64,000 nucleotides of DNA, taken from contig NZ_CP089746.1 in assembly GCF_029541745.1 (NCBI RefSeq), positions 6,085,559 to 6,149,558 of the forward strand. The letters are read 5' to 3'. Within the stretch, counting starts at the first letter, position 1. Each line of letters opens with the position of its first letter. A model generated the notes under the pieces. It worked only from the letters and a program-made list of their open reading frames with translations. It made no database searches and was not told the origin of the DNA. The position numbers were made by a program, and so were the translations under genes. The DNA comes from Streptomyces sp. LX-29 (lineage in GTDB: Bacteria; Actinomycetota; Actinomycetes; Streptomycetales; Streptomycetaceae). This document shows positions 17,795-32,066 of this stretch, piece after piece.

Positions 17795-18618
17795 GCGGCA
17801 ACATCCAGCTGCTGAGCGACACCCTGGCGGCGGCCGAGGCCGAGAACCGGGCCGCGCTCATCGCCTACCTGCCGGCCGGGTTCCCGACCGTGGACGGCGG
17901 CATCGAGGCGGTGAAGGCGGCGTTCGCGGGCGGCGCCGACGTGGTCGAGGTCGGGCTGCCGCACAGCGACCCGGTGCTGGACGGGCCGGTCATCCAGACC
18001 GCCGACGACATCGCGCTGCGCGGCGGGGTGAAGATCGCCGACGTGATGCGCACGGTGCGCGAGGCGCACACCGCCACCGGCAAGCCGGTGCTGGTGATGA
18101 CCTACTGGAACCCGATCGACCGCTACGGCGTCGAGCGCTTCACCGCCGAGCTCGCAGAGGCCGGCGGCGCCGGCTGCATCCTGCCCGACCTGCCGGTCCA
18201 GGAGTCCGCGCTGTGGCGCGAGCACGCCGAGAAGCACGGGCTCGCCACGGTCTTCGTGGTCGCGCCCAGCAGCAAGGACGAGCGGCTGGCGGAGATCACG
18301 GCGGCCGGCTCCGGCTTCGTCTACGCGGCGTCGCTGATGGGGGTCACCGGCACCCGGGAGTCGGTCGGCGCGCAGGCCGAGGACCTGGTGCGGCGCACCC
18401 GCGCCGCCGCTGCCGCCCGTCACGGGCTGCCCGTCTGCGTGGGCCTGGGCGTCTCCAACGCCACCCAGGCGGCCGAGGTCGCGGCCTTCGCCGACGGCGT
18501 CATCGTCGGCTCCGCCTTCGTCCAGCGACTGCTGGACGCCCCCGACCTGGAGCAGGGGCTCACCGCCGTGCGATCGCTCGCCGGCGAGCTGGCCGAGGGC
18601 GTCCGGAGCCGTTCGTAA
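17791..18618 (+). CDS. trpA: Tryptophan synthase alpha subunit
   Basis: 275 aa barrel that cleaves indole-3-glycerol phosphate to indole and G3P. Catalytic Glu and Asp are in VVEVGLPHSDPVLDGPVIQ. ALIAYLPAGFPT and the phosphate loop GLGVSNATQAAEV are also seen. GTG start overlaps trpB by 4 nt. A strong hairpin terminator follows 21 nt after the stop, making this the end of the core trp transcript. Confidence 0.97.
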
Positions 18619-18638
18619 GACCTGGTCCAGGGTCCGCC

Positions 18639-18670
18639 GCCCGGGTACGCCCCGCGTGGCGTACCCGGGC
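18639..18670 (+). terminator. Terminator after trpA
   Basis: GCCCGGGTACGCC-ccgcgt-GGCGTACCCGGGC: a perfect 13-bp stem with a 6-nt loop, no U-tract. Confidence 0.75.
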
Positions 18671-18754
18671 CGGGCCCCGGTGGTGGCGCCCCCGTAGCGG
18701 GGATGTCCGTAAAGCCGGAACAGTGTGGAATGTCCCTCGATCGGGGGAATAGCG

Positions 18755-18784
18755 GGCGGAGGGGCGCAGCGGCGCCCCTCCGCC
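18755..18784 (+). terminator. Second hairpin, just upstream of the DsbA-like gene
   Basis: GGCGGAGGGGCGC-AGCG-GCGCCCCTCCGCC: a perfect 13-bp stem with a 4-nt loop, ending 15 nt before the next start codon. It may be a back-up terminator for trpA or a 5' leader structure that hides the start region of the DsbA-like gene. Confidence 0.5.
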
Positions 18785-18799
18785 TCGTTGTACGGGGGC

Positions 18800-19573
18800 G
18801 TGAACCAGAGAAACGCCGATGGACAGCGCAGCGCCCGCGACCGGATGCGCCAGCAGCGCGAGAAGGACAGAGCGCGCGAGAAGCGCCAGCGAACCCTGGT
18901 GGTCGCCGTGACGGCGGTGGCCGTCCTGGGCATCGCCACGGCGGTGGGTGTGCTGGTGTCCAAGAACAACCAGGGCGACTCCTCCGGCCCGGTCACCGCG
19001 CCCAAGGGCGCGACCGGCGAGGACGACCTGGTGATCCAGACCGGCCGGGCCTCCGCACCCGCCACCCTCACCGTCTACGAGGACTTCCGCTGCCCCGCCT
19101 GCAAGCAGTTCGAGGACGTCTACCGCGACACCATCCACCAGCTCCAGGACGATGTGAAGCTCAAGACGGACTACCACCTCGTCACGATCATCGACGGCAA
19201 CCTGGGCGGCTCCGGCTCGCTGAACGCGGCCAACGCGGCCGCGTGCGCCCAGGACGCCGGGAAGTTCACCGCGTACCACGATGTGCTCTACGCCAACCAG
19301 CCCGAGGAGACCGATGACGCCTTCGCCGACAAGAAGCACCTGATCGAGCTGGCGGGGAAGGTCGAGGGGCTGGACACGCCGGCCTTCCGCGACTGCGTCG
19401 ACAAGGGCACCCACGACGGCTGGGTGAAGGCGTCCGGCCGTGAGTTCGCCGCGTCCGGCTTCGGCTCCACGCCGACCGTGCTGCTGGACGGCGAGAACAT
19501 CTACGGCGACCAGCAGAACCCGCTCACCCCCGACCGGCTGAAGCAGCTGGTCGACGAGGCCGCCAAGAACTGA
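18800..19573 (+). CDS. DsbA-family thioredoxin-fold membrane protein
   Basis: 257 aa from the GTG at 18800 (VNQRNADGQRSARDRMRQQR), after GGGGG. A basic N-terminus (residues 1-35) is followed by a transmembrane helix (TLVVAVTAVAVLGIATAVGV) and an extracytoplasmic DsbA-like domain. The redox motif is FRCPACKQFEDVY (CPAC), and the cis-Pro loop GFGSTPTVLLDGE. Likely a membrane-anchored thiol-disulfide oxidoreductase for exported proteins. It lies 81 nt upstream of lgt, another envelope gene, and they are probably co-transcribed. Confidence 0.85.
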   Translation: MNQRNADGQRSARDRMRQQREKDRAREKRQRTLVVAVTAVAVLGIATAVGVLVSKNNQGDSSGPVTAPKGATGEDDLVIQTGRASAPATLTVYEDFRCPACKQFEDVYRDTIHQLQDDVKLKTDYHLVTIIDGNLGGSGSLNAANAAACAQDAGKFTAYHDVLYANQPEETDDAFADKKHLIELAGKVEGLDTPAFRDCVDKGTHDGWVKASGREFAASGFGSTPTVLLDGENIYGDQQNPLTPDRLKQLVDEAAKN

Positions 19574-19653
19574 CCATGCCGCCCTTGTTACTCAGCCGTT
19601 GCCCCGAGTGGGTTGTCCGGATCGCCGCCGGGCAGGGTAGCGTCGACCCTGTC

Positions 19654-20658
19654 ATGGACCTCGCTTACATTCCCAGCCCGTCGTCCGGCGTGATCTATCT
19701 CGGCCCGATCCCGCTGCGCGGCTACGCGTTCTGCATCATCATCGGCGTCTTTCTCGCGGTCTGGCTCGGCGGCCGGCGATGGGTCGCCCGGGGCGGCAAG
19801 GTCGGCACCGTCGCCGACATCGCCGTCTGGGCGGTGCCCTTCGGTCTGGTCGGTGGCCGGCTCTACCACGTCATCACCGACTACGAGCTGTACTTCGGTG
19901 AGGGACAGGACTGGGTCGACGCCTTCAAGATCTGGGAAGGCGGCCTCGGTATCTGGGGCGCCATCGCGCTCGGCGCGCTCGGCGCCTGGATCGGCTGTCG
20001 GCGTCGGGGCATCCCGCTCCCGGCGTACGCGGACGCCATCGCGCCGGGCATCGCCTTCGCCCAGGCGATCGGCCGCTGGGGCAACTGGTTCAACCAGGAG
20101 CTGTACGGCAAGGCCACCGACGTTCCGTGGGCGCTGAAGATCGACGCGGACACCGCCGCCGGGCATGTCGCCGGTACCTACCACCCGACCTTCCTGTACG
20201 AGTCGCTGTGGTGCGTCGGCGTCGGCCTGCTGGTGATCTGGGCCGACCGGCGCTTCACGCTGGGCCACGGCCGGGCGTTCGCGCTCTACGTCGCCGCCTA
20301 CACCGTCGGACGGTTCTGGGTGGAGTACCTGCGGGTGGACGACGCCCACCATGTGCTCGGGATGCGCCTCAACAACTGGACCGCGATCATCGTCTTCGTG
20401 GCCGCGGTGGCGTACATGGTGATCTCCGCCAAGCGGGTCCCCGGCCGGGAGACCGTGGTGGAGCCGGACGCCACGACCGAGGCGATCGACGCCGCCGACG
20501 ACAAGGCGGCGAACGACGAGGGCGGCGCGTCCGCCAAGGCGAGCACGTCCTCCAAGGCGCCCACGGCCGCCAAGGCGACCAGGACCGCCGCTCCGCGCAC
20601 CCCGGCGTCGCCGCGCACTCCCGCCTCCCCGCGGACCCCGCGCACCCCGCCGAAGTAA
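19654..20658 (+). CDS. lgt: Prolipoprotein diacylglyceryl transferase
   Basis: 334 aa membrane enzyme that adds diacylglycerol from phosphatidylglycerol to the lipobox Cys of prelipoproteins. Seen: PIPLRGYAFCIIIGV, GRLYHVITDYELYF, WEGGLGIWGA, GRWGNWFNQELYG (the Lgt signature) and FLYESLWC. Seven or so helices. The C-terminal about 70 residues are a cytosolic Ala/Lys/Pro tail ending in repeated RTPASP units, an extension common in actinobacterial Lgt. ATG chosen at MDLAYIPSPSSG; the upstream frame lacks family similarity. Confidence 0.95.
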   Translation: MDLAYIPSPSSGVIYLGPIPLRGYAFCIIIGVFLAVWLGGRRWVARGGKVGTVADIAVWAVPFGLVGGRLYHVITDYELYFGEGQDWVDAFKIWEGGLGIWGAIALGALGAWIGCRRRGIPLPAYADAIAPGIAFAQAIGRWGNWFNQELYGKATDVPWALKIDADTAAGHVAGTYHPTFLYESLWCVGVGLLVIWADRRFTLGHGRAFALYVAAYTVGRFWVEYLRVDDAHHVLGMRLNNWTAIIVFVAAVAYMVISAKRVPGRETVVEPDATTEAIDAADDKAANDEGGASAKASTSSKAPTAAKATRTAAPRTPASPRTPASPRTPRTPPK

Positions 20659-20695
20659 GCCTTCCCTGAGGTCCCGACCTCGGTGGCACACCGTG

Positions 20696-20724
20696 ACGGC
20701 CGCCCCACTCTATGGGGCGGCCGT
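20696..20724 (+). terminator. Terminator after lgt
   Basis: ACGGCCGCCCCA-ctcta-TGGGGCGGCCGT: a perfect 12-bp stem with a 5-nt loop, 38 nt after the lgt stop. It also reads as a stem on the other strand. Confidence 0.8.
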
Positions 20725-20754
20725 TGACGTTTCCGCAGGTCAGCGAGGTAAGTT
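20724..20754 (+). promoter_or_regulatory. Putative promoter of the VIT-family gene
   Basis: TTGACG (20724-20729) and TAAGTT (20749-20754) are separated by 19 nt, just after the lgt terminator and 102 nt before the ATG. AGGTAAG...CTTCCTT around the -10 is a weak imperfect dyad that could be a metal-regulator site; I give that little weight. Confidence 0.4.
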
Positions 20755-20855
20755 CGGCCTTCCTTGCTGGCGGGCCGGGGCTGTTCGTGCGTACCGTCGA
20801 AGGGGTGGGGACCCAGGCGTCAGGCCGGACCCCAGGGGAAGGGAGCGCCATAGCC

Positions 20856-21587
20856 ATGTCCGTCATCGAGACCACCGCACCACTGCACATCGCCCACCGT
20901 GACAACCACACGCACCGTGATGTGAACGGCGGCTGGCTGCGCCCGGCGGTGTTCGGCGCGATGGACGGACTCGTCTCCAACCTGGCGCTGATGACCGGCG
21001 TCGCGGGCGGCTCGGTGTCCCCGCAGACCATCGTGATCACCGGTCTCGCGGGCCTGGCGGCCGGCGCCTTCTCGATGGCGGCGGGGGAGTACACCTCGGT
21101 CGCCTCGCAGCGCGAGCTGGTGCTGGCCGAGCTGGAGGTGGAGCGGCGCGAGCTGCGCAGGCACCCCAAGGACGAGCTCAGGGAGCTGGCGGCGCTGTAC
21201 GAGTCGCGGGGCGTGGAGCCGAAGCTCGCCCATGAGGTGGCCGAGCAGCTGTCCCGGGACCCGGACCAGGCGCTGGAGATCCACGCCCGCGAGGAGCTCG
21301 GGGTGGACCCGGACGACCTGCCCTCGCCGCTGGTCGCCGCGGTCTCCTCGTTCGGCTCCTTCGCGCTGGGCGCGCTGCTGCCGGTGCTGCCGTACCTGCT
21401 CGGCGCCACCGCGCTGTGGCCGGCCGTGCTGCTGGCGCTGCTCGGCCTCTTCGTCTGCGGCGCGATCGTGGCCCGGGTGACGGCCCGCACCTGGTGGTAC
21501 AGCGGGCTGCGGCAGCTCGCCCTGGGTGGGGCGGCGGCGGGTGTGACGTACGCCCTGGGCACACTCTTCGGTACCGCCGTAGGCTGA
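20856..21587 (+). CDS. VIT1/CCC1-family Fe/Mn transporter
   Basis: 243 aa membrane protein. The family moves Fe2+ or Mn2+ out of the cytosol (vacuolar in plants and yeast, efflux in bacteria). Seen: FGAMDGLVSNLALMTGVAGG in helix 1, LAAGAFSMAAGEYTSVASQRE in helix 2, then a Glu-rich cytosolic metal-binding loop (ELEVERRELRRHPKDELREL) and three C-terminal helices ending in GVTYALGTLFG. Its role would be detoxification of excess metal. Monocistronic, with a terminator upstream. Confidence 0.88.
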   Translation: MSVIETTAPLHIAHRDNHTHRDVNGGWLRPAVFGAMDGLVSNLALMTGVAGGSVSPQTIVITGLAGLAAGAFSMAAGEYTSVASQRELVLAELEVERRELRRHPKDELRELAALYESRGVEPKLAHEVAEQLSRDPDQALEIHAREELGVDPDDLPSPLVAAVSSFGSFALGALLPVLPYLLGATALWPAVLLALLGLFVCGAIVARVTARTWWYSGLRQLALGGAAAGVTYALGTLFGTAVG

Positions 21588-21796
21588 CCGGCGACGCCGC
21601 GCGAGCCGCGCCGCACCCCGGCCCGCTCGTCGCACGTCCCCCGTGAGATTCCGCGGACTCCGCCGACCGGTGCCCACCCGGCCCGGTCGGCTCGCGGCCC
21701 CGGCCGTCGGCCGTACCCCCGTCGACGCCCGTGTGGCCGCCGCGCCGTGGTGGACGTCCGGCGGCCCCCGAGCCGTCCCGGTCGTCGCCCGTCACT

Positions 21797-21831
21797 CGGC
21801 GTCACCGCCGTAACTCGGCGGTTTCACGCCG
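21797..21831 (+). terminator. Nested hairpin between the VIT gene and gltB
   Basis: Outer arms CGGCGT/ACGCCG enclose inner ACCGCCG-taact-CGGCGGT. Either a late terminator for the VIT gene or an RNA structure upstream of gltB. Confidence 0.4.
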
Positions 21832-21987
21832 TTTACCGGAGGGCATAACACCGGGACGCGCGGGCAATGTCGCCCGTTTCGTCCATGTCGGCGGGGGCCG
21901 TTCCGCTCCCTGGCCTCCCGATCGACCCTCGTGCGGCTGTCCGCATACTGAAATGGTGTATCCGCTTCCCGAGAACCGGGCCATCAT

Positions 21988-22003
21988 GTAACCTGCACGA
22001 AAA
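21988..22003 (+). promoter_or_regulatory. GlnR-like box upstream of gltB
   Basis: GTAAC-ctgcac-GAAAA matches the actinobacterial GlnR pattern gTnAc-n6-GaAAc at every fixed position except the last base. It is 62 nt before the gltB ATG. GlnR is the global nitrogen regulator, and gltBD is a plausible target. Binding itself is inferred. Confidence 0.5.
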
Positions 22004-22064
22004 TTTAGCGGAGGGCCAACGTCGTCCCTCGGCATTCATTGCCATGACGACGACGGGAGAGCCG

Positions 22065-28074
<6,010 letters not shown>

Positions 28075-28078
28075 CCCC

Positions 28079-28106
28079 GCGGACCGGCACCGTCCCGCCG
28101 GTCCGC
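28079..28106 (+). terminator. First terminator after gltD
   Basis: GCGGACCGGC-accgtccc-GCCGGTCCGC: a perfect 10-bp stem, 4 nt after the stop. Confidence 0.65.
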
Positions 28107-28179
28107 ACCCGACCGAAGCGGCCCACCAGCCGTAGCGGCCGTACAGACTCCGCCGTACAGCGTCGTACGGAGAGGAAGC

Positions 28180-28220
28180 GCGGCGCCCGCCCTCATCCCC
28201 GACCCGAGGGCGGGCGCCGC
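28180..28220 (+). terminator. Second terminator after gltD
   Basis: GCGGCGCCCGCCCTC pairs perfectly (15 bp) with GAGGGCGGGCGCCGC over an 11-nt loop, followed by the T-rich GTGTTGTTCT. Likely the main stop for gltBD. Confidence 0.8.
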
Positions 28221-28286
28221 GTGTTGTTCTCCGCCCCGGTTATCCACAGGCGAAGCTCCCTCATCATGCGATCACGGAGAGTTATG

Positions 28287-28292
28287 TATCGT
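28287..28292 (+). promoter_or_regulatory. -10 box TATCGT of the dehydrogenase operon
   Basis: TATCGT lies 8 nt before the ATG at 28301. Alternatively, ATG at 28284 with GGAGAG 5 nt upstream would encode a 6-codon peptide whose TGA overlaps the ATG at 28301. The two readings compete. Confidence 0.35.
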
Positions 28293-28300
28293 TGCGGAGC

Positions 28301-28852
28301 ATGAGCAACGCAGCCGTCGTCCCTCCGGAAGCATCCGCCGACGCCGAGGGTTTCGTCCGGATCTCCGCCGACCTCACCGGATTCCGCCCCTTCGACCTGC
28401 ACGCCACCGGCATGGCGCGCCCGTACCTGGACACCGTGCTCGCCCAGGTCGGCCGCCCGCACTTCGACCGCTTCGTCCGCGCTCTCGTCGACGCGGGCCG
28501 GGATCCCGCGCGGATCGAGGACGAGACCTGCCGCGAGATCGCCCGTGCCATCACCTACCTGTGGTACCTGGGCTCCTGGCCCCGACTGCCCCGGCGCGTC
28601 CACACCGCCCTCGGGCGCGAGGTGGCGAACGTGGAGTTCGTCGTCTCCCCGCAGGCGTACACCGAGGGCCTGGTCTGGCGCACCTTCGGCGGCCACCCGC
28701 CGGGCGCCAAGCCACCGGGCTTCGGGACCTGGGCCGATCCACCCCGTCTGGAAGCCCCTGGGCCCGACGACCCGAGCCGGCCCCCGGCAGCGGCCCCGGC
28801 CCCGGCAGCGGCCCCGGCCCCGCCACCGCCACCGGACGGAGGCGCGGCATGA
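28301..28852 (+). CDS. FAD-SLDH-like small subunit (sugar/alcohol dehydrogenase)
   Basis: 183 aa. The middle and end (LWYLGSW, VVSPQAYTEGLVWRTFGGHP, PGAKPPGFGTWADPP) match the small subunit of FAD-dependent sorbitol/fructose dehydrogenases, which chaperones the flavoprotein subunit. Unlike many homologues there is no obvious Tat signal. The C-terminus is a low-complexity Pro/Ala tail. The stop overlaps the next ATG (ATGA), pairing it with the GMC flavoprotein. Substrate unknown. Confidence 0.7.
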   Translation: MSNAAVVPPEASADAEGFVRISADLTGFRPFDLHATGMARPYLDTVLAQVGRPHFDRFVRALVDAGRDPARIEDETCREIARAITYLWYLGSWPRLPRRVHTALGREVANVEFVVSPQAYTEGLVWRTFGGHPPGAKPPGFGTWADPPRLEAPGPDDPSRPPAAAPAPAAAPAPPPPPDGGAA

Positions 28853-30768
28853 TCTTCCGACGCCACCCGGACGGGCACCGCCATGACGTGATCATCGTCG
28901 GTGGCGGCATGGCGGGCAGCCTCGTCGCCAAGGAACTGGGCGACCACGGCTGGCGGGTGCTGCTCCTGGAGGCCGGCACCGGCACCCTCGCCACCTGGCA
29001 GGGCCACCTCGACGCGATGGACACCTTCTACGGCGCGGTCGCCAAGGTGCCCAACGCGCCCTACCGTCCCAACGCGGCCGCGCCCTCGCCCGACGTCCTC
29101 CACCTGGAAGGGCTCCCCCAGGGCGGCTACCGCGCCACCGGCTACTTCGTCCAGAACGGGCCGCTGCCGTACGGCAGCGACTACCTGCGCGCCTCCGGCG
29201 GCGCCGGCATGCACTGGCTGGGGCTCACCCCCCGAATGCTGCCCGAGGACTTCGCCACCCGGACCCGCTACGGATACGGCCGCGACTGGCCGATCGGCTA
29301 CGACACCCTGCGGCCCTACTACGAGGCGGCCGAGCGGGCCATCGGCGTGGCCGGCGACGCCGACGAGCAGAACGCGGCGGACATCCCCGTGGGCGCGGAC
29401 TACGTCTTCCCCATGGAGAAGATCCCGCGGAGCTACGTCGACAGGTGCTTCGCCGTCAGGCTGGACGGCAGGACCGTCGAGGACCCGGTCGCCGGCGGCA
29501 CCGACTTCACCCTGAAGGTCGTCACCACGCCACACGGCCGCAACAGCACCCCCAACCCCTCCTACGACGGTGGCAGGGGATACCGCCCGGCCGAGTCGCC
29601 CGGCCTGCCCAACTACGGCGAGCGCTGCGTCGGCAACGCCAGCTGCACACCCATCTGTCCCGTGCACGCGAAGTACAACCCGCTCAAGACCCAGGCGCGG
29701 TTCGGCCGCACCGTCACCCTCGTCACCCGGGCGGTGGTCAGCCGGGTGCTGTCGGGCACGGGCGGCCGCATCCTGGGCGTGCAGTACCAGGCGTACGACG
29801 ACCCGGCGGCGCCGGTCGCCGAGACCCGCACCGCCGAGGCGGACCTGGTGGTGCTGGCCGCCCATGCCATCGAGAACGCCCGGCTGCTGCTCGCCTCCGG
29901 GCTGGCCAACAGCAGCGACCAGGTCGGTCGCAACCTCATGGACCACCCGGTGCTGCTCGCCTGGGCGCTCATGCGCCAGCAGGTCGGGCCGTTCCGAGGC
30001 CCCGGCTCCACCTCCGCGCTGGAGTGTTTCCGCTTCGGCGCGGCGCGCGGGGAGCGCGCCCCCTTCCGGGCCGTCATCTCCAACTGGGGTTGGAGCTGGG
30101 CGACCGGATCGCCCGGCAGCGACGTCGCCCAGCTGTTGCGCGAGGGCCCGGCGCCCGGCGGGAAGGGCCTGTTCGGCAGGGAGCTGCGGGCCGCCCTGGG
30201 GGACCGGATCGGCCGTCAGATCGCCCTGCAGTTCGAGATCGAGCAGAGCGCCGACCCGTCCAACCGCGTCACCGTCGACCCCGGGATCCGCGACCGGCTC
30301 GGCGATCCGCGTCCCGTCCTCACCTACGACCTGTCCGACCACATCAAGGAGAGCATGGTCTCGGCCTCCGCACTGGCAAGGAAGATCTTCGGGATGTTGG
30401 GCGCGACGGACCACACCTCGCACAAGCCCGGGCCGTTCCAACCCGGCTACTTCCGCTACCGGCAGCACGAGTTCAGCTTCCACGGCGCGGGCCACGGTGC
30501 CGGGACCCATGTCATGGGAAGCGACCCGAGCTCCTCGGTCGTCGACGAGTGGCAGCGCTGCTGGGACCACCCCAACCTGTACGCCGTCGGCTGCGGCAGC
30601 ATGCCCTCCATCGGCACCTCCAACCCCTCGATCACCATGGCCGCACTGGCGCTGCGCAGCGCCGAGGCCATCCATCGCGACCTCAGCGCGATGCACCGTC
30701 CCGTCAGGCTCTCCGCCGCCGGTGTGGCGGGTCGTGAGCAGCCGGTCGCCGCGGAGGCAGGCCCGTGA
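28849..30768 (+). CDS. GMC-family FAD dehydrogenase with Cys cluster
   Basis: 639 aa. FAD-binding VIIVGGGMAGSLVAKEL at residue 13; LRASGGAGMHWLGLTPRM; Cys motif CVGNASCTPICPVHAKYN resembling the 3Fe-4S site of bacterial FAD-glucose dehydrogenase; AAHAIENARLLLAS; C-terminal FSFHGAGHGAGTHVMG and TSNPSITMAALALRSAE with the catalytic His and Asn region. Likely oxidises an alcohol or sugar and passes electrons onward, though no cytochrome subunit follows. Overlaps both neighbours by 4 nt, forming a tight three-gene operon. Confidence 0.85.
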   Translation: MIFRRHPDGHRHDVIIVGGGMAGSLVAKELGDHGWRVLLLEAGTGTLATWQGHLDAMDTFYGAVAKVPNAPYRPNAAAPSPDVLHLEGLPQGGYRATGYFVQNGPLPYGSDYLRASGGAGMHWLGLTPRMLPEDFATRTRYGYGRDWPIGYDTLRPYYEAAERAIGVAGDADEQNAADIPVGADYVFPMEKIPRSYVDRCFAVRLDGRTVEDPVAGGTDFTLKVVTTPHGRNSTPNPSYDGGRGYRPAESPGLPNYGERCVGNASCTPICPVHAKYNPLKTQARFGRTVTLVTRAVVSRVLSGTGGRILGVQYQAYDDPAAPVAETRTAEADLVVLAAHAIENARLLLASGLANSSDQVGRNLMDHPVLLAWALMRQQVGPFRGPGSTSALECFRFGAARGERAPFRAVISNWGWSWATGSPGSDVAQLLREGPAPGGKGLFGRELRAALGDRIGRQIALQFEIEQSADPSNRVTVDPGIRDRLGDPRPVLTYDLSDHIKESMVSASALARKIFGMLGATDHTSHKPGPFQPGYFRYRQHEFSFHGAGHGAGTHVMGSDPSSSVVDEWQRCWDHPNLYAVGCGSMPSIGTSNPSITMAALALRSAEAIHRDLSAMHRPVRLSAAGVAGREQPVAAEAGP

Positions 30769-32066
30769 CCGAGCCCCCCACCGACCCCGCCCCCACCGAC
30801 CCCGCCCCCACCGACCCCGTCCTCGCCGACCCCGCCCCCACCGACACCCTCCCCTTCACCCCCGAAGCGCCCTCGGAGTTCGCCGACATCGACCTGGACG
30901 CGGCGGGCCCCGCGAGCGCGCTCTCCCGACTGGCGGAGCCGCCCTACAAGGTGCCGGAGACCTTGACCGAGCTACGGCACTTCCTCCAGGCCGCGCTGAC
31001 CCTCGAGCACCTGACCATCCCGCCGTACATGACCGCGATGTACACCCTGACGCCGGGCGCCAACCGGGAGGCACACTTCGCGATCCGCGGCGTGGTGTTG
31101 GAGGAGATGCTCCACATGGCGCTGGTGGGCAACCTGCTCAACGCCGTCGGCGGCACCCCGAAGGTGGCCGGTTCGAGCTTCATCAGGAACTATCCGGCCA
31201 GGCTGCCCTACGCCAGGGACGACGTCCCCGTCGCGCTGTGGCACTTCTCGCCCTGGGCGCTGCTCACCTTCCTCTTCATCGAGCGGCCCGAGTACGTCGC
31301 CGAACCGCCCCGCGCGGGCTCCGGTGGCTCCACCGGGTCCGGCTGGACCTCCATCGGCCAGTTCTACGCGACCCTTCGCCAGGGCCTGACGGGCTTGGTG
31401 GACAAGCTGGGGGAGGCGAAGGTCTTCTCCGGCGCGGGGGAGCGCCAGGTCGGGCCCGAGGACTTCTACAACTCCGGCGGTGAGATCTTCGAGGTCGACG
31501 ACCTGGAGACCGCCCTGAAGGCCCTCACGTGCATCTCCGACCAGGGCGAAGGCGTATCGCACACCATCTGGAACGCCGACGACCGACTCTTCGGCGAGAC
31601 CCGTCAGCCCGCCCACTACTTCCGCTTCAACGAGATCCTGTGGCAGCGCCGCTACGGACCGCACGACACCCCGAAGTCCAGCCCCAGCGGCCCCACGCTT
31701 CCGGTCGACTGGAGCGCCGCCTACGCGATCGACCCGCGGGCGAGGGTGGCCGACTTCCGCGGGGACGCGGCGGTGCACCAGGCGGCGCGGGACTTCAACC
31801 TCTGCTACGCCACCCTTCTGGTCGCCCTGGAGCGCGCCTTCCAGGAGCACCCCGGCTGGATGCGGACCACGATCCCCCTCATGCTGCGGCTGCGCGACCT
31901 CTCCCAGCGGCTCTACCGCAATCCGCACCCGGACCCGGCCAAGCGCGCCCGCGGGCTGCATGCCAGCGCGACGTTCGAGGTCACGGACGAGACGCTGCGG
32001 CGGGCCAGGGCGGAGCTGGCCCGGGCGCCGGGCGTGGCGGCGCTGCCGGAGGGGCTGGTGCCCTGA
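30765..32066 (+). CDS. VioB-type ferritin-like domain protein
   Basis: 433 aa. The N-terminus (residues 5-28) is an acidic Pro/Thr repeat (DPAPT units). Residues about 65-260 hold a ferritin-like helical domain with LEHLTIPPYMTAMYTL and VVLEEMLHMALVGNLLNAVGG, giving the Glu and E..H iron ligands. This resembles the iminophenyl-pyruvate dimer synthase (VioB/RebD/StaD N-terminal) family. The C-terminal part is helical and unassigned. GTG start overlaps the GMC gene by 4 nt. An oxidase or iron-dependent partner of the GMC enzyme is inferred only from context. Confidence 0.7.
   Translation: MTEPPTDPAPTDPAPTDPVLADPAPTDTLPFTPEAPSEFADIDLDAAGPASALSRLAEPPYKVPETLTELRHFLQAALTLEHLTIPPYMTAMYTLTPGANREAHFAIRGVVLEEMLHMALVGNLLNAVGGTPKVAGSSFIRNYPARLPYARDDVPVALWHFSPWALLTFLFIERPEYVAEPPRAGSGGSTGSGWTSIGQFYATLRQGLTGLVDKLGEAKVFSGAGERQVGPEDFYNSGGEIFEVDDLETALKALTCISDQGEGVSHTIWNADDRLFGETRQPAHYFRFNEILWQRRYGPHDTPKSSPSGPTLPVDWSAAYAIDPRARVADFRGDAAVHQAARDFNLCYATLLVALERAFQEHPGWMRTTIPLMLRLRDLSQRLYRNPHPDPAKRARGLHASATFEVTDETLRRARAELARAPGVAALPEGLVP
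30780..30854 (+). repeat. 15-bp tandem repeat encoding DPAPT units
   Basis: Four to five in-frame copies of ACCGACCCCGCCCCC (the third and last degenerate) near the start of the ferritin-like gene. Confidence 0.75.

Larger units (their letters stand above)
21588..22064 (+). other. Intergenic region upstream of gltB (477 nt)
   Basis: No gene supported. It contains a nested hairpin (21797-21831) and a GlnR-like box (21988-22003). From about 21,940 to 22,050 the DNA is distinctly less GC-rich than the surroundings, as expected for a promoter zone. Confidence 0.55.

Noticed and set aside
20735..20765. DtxR-like iron box overlapping the -10 of the VIT-family gene
   Set aside because: AGGTAAG/CTTCCTT is only 5 of 7 symmetric and deviates strongly from the known 19-bp consensus.
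28240..28248. TTATCCACA, a perfect E. coli-type DnaA box
   Set aside because: Single copy with no neighbouring boxes, no dnaA/dnaN and no AT-rich unwinding region; chance occurrence is likely.
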